DNA from: Priapulus caudatus
Lineage: Eukaryota > Priapulida > Priapulimorpha > Priapulimorphida > Priapulidae
Length of the DNA: 28,851 nucleotides
NCBI RefSeq assembly: GCF_000485595.1
Contig: NW_014577230.1
Location: forward strand, 507,515 to 536,365
Reading direction: 5' to 3'
Shown: positions 27,251 to 28,851 of the stretch, in pieces
Position numbering within the stretch: the first letter of the stretch is position 1
Layout: every line of letters begins with the position of its first letter
Made by a program: the position numbers and the translations under genes
Notes under the pieces: model-generated
The model's input: the letters and a program-made list of their open reading frames with translations, nothing else
What the model was told of the DNA's origin: nothing
The model's database searches: none

Positions 27251-28020
27251 ATAGTGAGATGTATTTTTCTGGAAATAGATTTTAATGACGGAGAACTGAT
27301 GGGTGTGTGTATCCGGTAGGCTCGTTTCTTTCCTGCGTCAGTGATCGTAGTACGTGCTCTTGGGTAGCAGTTGGCGCGATTCCGAACTGTACGATCTAAT
27401 ACCTCGTCTGGCTATGAGGTGCGTATGCCCGTATGGTAGGAATATAGTTGAGTTGGTCACGGGTGGCCTGTCCAAGTAATACTTTGTGAGTAAAGGGCTA
27501 AACGTCTGCCAATTATCGATGACCTTTGGAAGTTGACGTACCATAACGTTTGAGGCCTCGTGTTATGCGTCTCTGCGAACCGCATTTATTTCAGATTGGG
27601 CGTTCGAATGGTTGAGGCAGCGGTAGAAAATTAAGAGAGTTTTAGTTCTTGTAATCTTTTCTCATACTTTTAGTGCATACGAATCAATGTCCGTGTCAGC
27701 ACGTAAATGAATGGACGTAGGCAGGTGAGCTACGTGATGCACCCCCGTGTGGTTGAGAGGTCAACGCTGCTGCGAGCTAGGTTTGCTGAAAATGCTGCAC
27801 GAGTGGTTAGTGTACGTATGTTGTTGTGTGATCATGTCCAGCGTGTAGCAGAAGGCGGCTCAGTTGTGCAGTTGTCTTCTCGCCGATGAGAGAACAATGC
27901 GGCCGGTGTCTAGATCAGGCACTGCTGGGCGTCTCTTCACCATTCGCTTCCCCACCGTGCCGTCGCCGTATTTGAGCGATGCAAGAATTAAGTAATTATG
28001 TGCTAGTAGACCTAAGAGCG
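27251..28020. other. No gene recognised
   Basis: Mixed-composition DNA with short frames on both strands (for example 27707-27889 plus) and no recognisable domain. Confidence 0.5.
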
Positions 28021-28023
28021 GCA

Positions 28024-28130
28024 TTATATATATATTATTATATATATATATTATACAACAATATCATTAATGCTATATCATTCTCGCAGTCAGACTATAT
28101 ATATATGTATTATAATATATATATACTTCA
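28024..28130. repeat. TA-rich microsatellites
   Basis: Two (TA)n tracts (about 28025-28056 and 28100-28125) flank a short mixed segment. They end just before the possible SINE head. Confidence 0.8.
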
Positions 28131-28157
28131 AGGTCCACTTTATGGCATCAGCATATC

Positions 28158-28209
28158 TAGCCCAGTGGAAGGGCTGTGCCCGCGTAGCTTTCGGATGGTG
28201 GTGGAATCC
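28158..28209 (+). repeat. Possible tRNA-derived SINE head
   Basis: TAGCCCAGTGG (28158-28168) fits the Pol III A box TRGCNNAGYGG. About 31 nt later GGTGGAATCC (28200-28209) partly fits the B box GGTTCRANTCC. The spacing suits a tRNA promoter, but no cloverleaf can be completed, so a functional tRNA is unlikely. The B box has mismatches. Confidence 0.3.
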
Positions 28210-28851
28210 ACAAGTTGTGTGCCCGCGATGCGCTATGACAGCGTACGCTGTTAGCGTGTTCGCGTCAACAACTTTTCAAATCAAGTTTACATTTGCGAAT
28301 CATAAGTTTACATGTGGATTAGAAAAACTGCGAATCGGTTTATCATGTTGGTCCTGTACCTTGGAGTGAATTGTATTTTTTTACTCACGCTTTTAATTTT
28401 ATCTGAAATCAGATCATATTGCAAGAATTAATACAATAGCTAATCATCTAATAGGCTAATCTGTTTGAACATTTTGATTAGCAAGTAGTTAATCAAAACA
28501 TCCGTAGGCATAACCCTGACTTCTTCTGATCTTCTTTGAGTCATCCAAATGCCTGTGCGGCGTCGGTGAGTATTCACGAAAGTTCGAACTCAGGCATAGT
28601 CCTCGATTGACCGGCATTAACGGCGTAAAGGTTCTGCTGCCTGTGAGGACCGGTGTCCCTCTCAATGACTGATTTCACAGGGTGACGTATGGCCGGGCGA
28701 CCCCTCTCCTTGTATCTGGAGTCGCAGAGCAGGCAAATCTTCCATGCAGGTTCCATCGTGGCAGAATGACGTGCCAGCAAGGGGCGCAGACGATATGCCT
28801 CAACTACGTCAGATATATCGAAGCAGTGAGGCCGTACTAGTGACTTGTTTG
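28210..28851. other. Window end, no gene recognised
   Basis: Includes an antisense frame at 28574-28780 (68 codons; LLCDSRYKERGRPAIRHPVK) that is not low-complexity and could belong to an unrecognised gene or transposon. No family was identified. Confidence 0.4.

Noticed and set aside
1-28851. tRNA, rRNA or snRNA genes
   Set aside because: No cloverleaf, rRNA or spliceosomal RNA signature was recognised; the only Pol III-like boxes are at 28158-28209 and cannot form a full tRNA.

Overview
This is animal nuclear DNA, most likely from a marine invertebrate. Two genes conserved across metazoans are split by long GT-AG introns. Those introns and the flanking DNA are full of non-autonomous DNA transposons, minisatellites and microsatellites, and one inverted repeat holds degenerate TTAGGG-like telomere motifs. 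The phylum cannot be fixed from this sequence. No prokaryotic signature is present.

Layout: (1) 595-4850, + strand: the 3' part of an RCCD1 orthologue (RCC1-domain protein, partner of the KDM8/JMJD5 oxygenase), five exons giving 342 residues. The 5' end lies outside the window or was not recognised. (2) 4851-8193: intergenic DNA with a tandemly duplicated interspersed repeat and a degenerate ~38-bp tandem repeat. (3) 8194-20824, + strand: a complete five-exon RIT/Ric-type Ras GTPase of 245 residues with all G motifs and no CAAX box. Its 3.7-kb intron 1 holds a telomere-like inverted repeat, a set of crossed inverted repeats, a 146-bp tandem array rich in nuclear-receptor half-sites, and a short terminal-inverted-repeat element. 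Its 7.7-kb intron 4 is mostly a 46-bp satellite (roughly 90 recognisable copies plus decayed edges), invaded by at least four DNA transposon relics. (4) 20825-26750: a triplet-periodic 3' UTR, non-coding DNA, a ~39-bp minisatellite with a hairpin in each unit, and ~1 kb of CAG-rich sequence. (5) 26754-28851: a CpG-rich, NRF1/YY1-like promoter signature, a candidate 74-residue basic protein ending in a calmodulin-binding-like helix, AT microsatellites and a possible tRNA-derived SINE head.

The two clear genes lie head to tail and have unrelated roles: RCCD1 in chromatin and mitosis with KDM8, RIT/Ric in plasma-membrane GTPase signalling. Many single-base indels in the satellites look like unpolished long-read sequence, so fine structure there should be read with caution. 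Most apparent open frames elsewhere are by-products of repeats.
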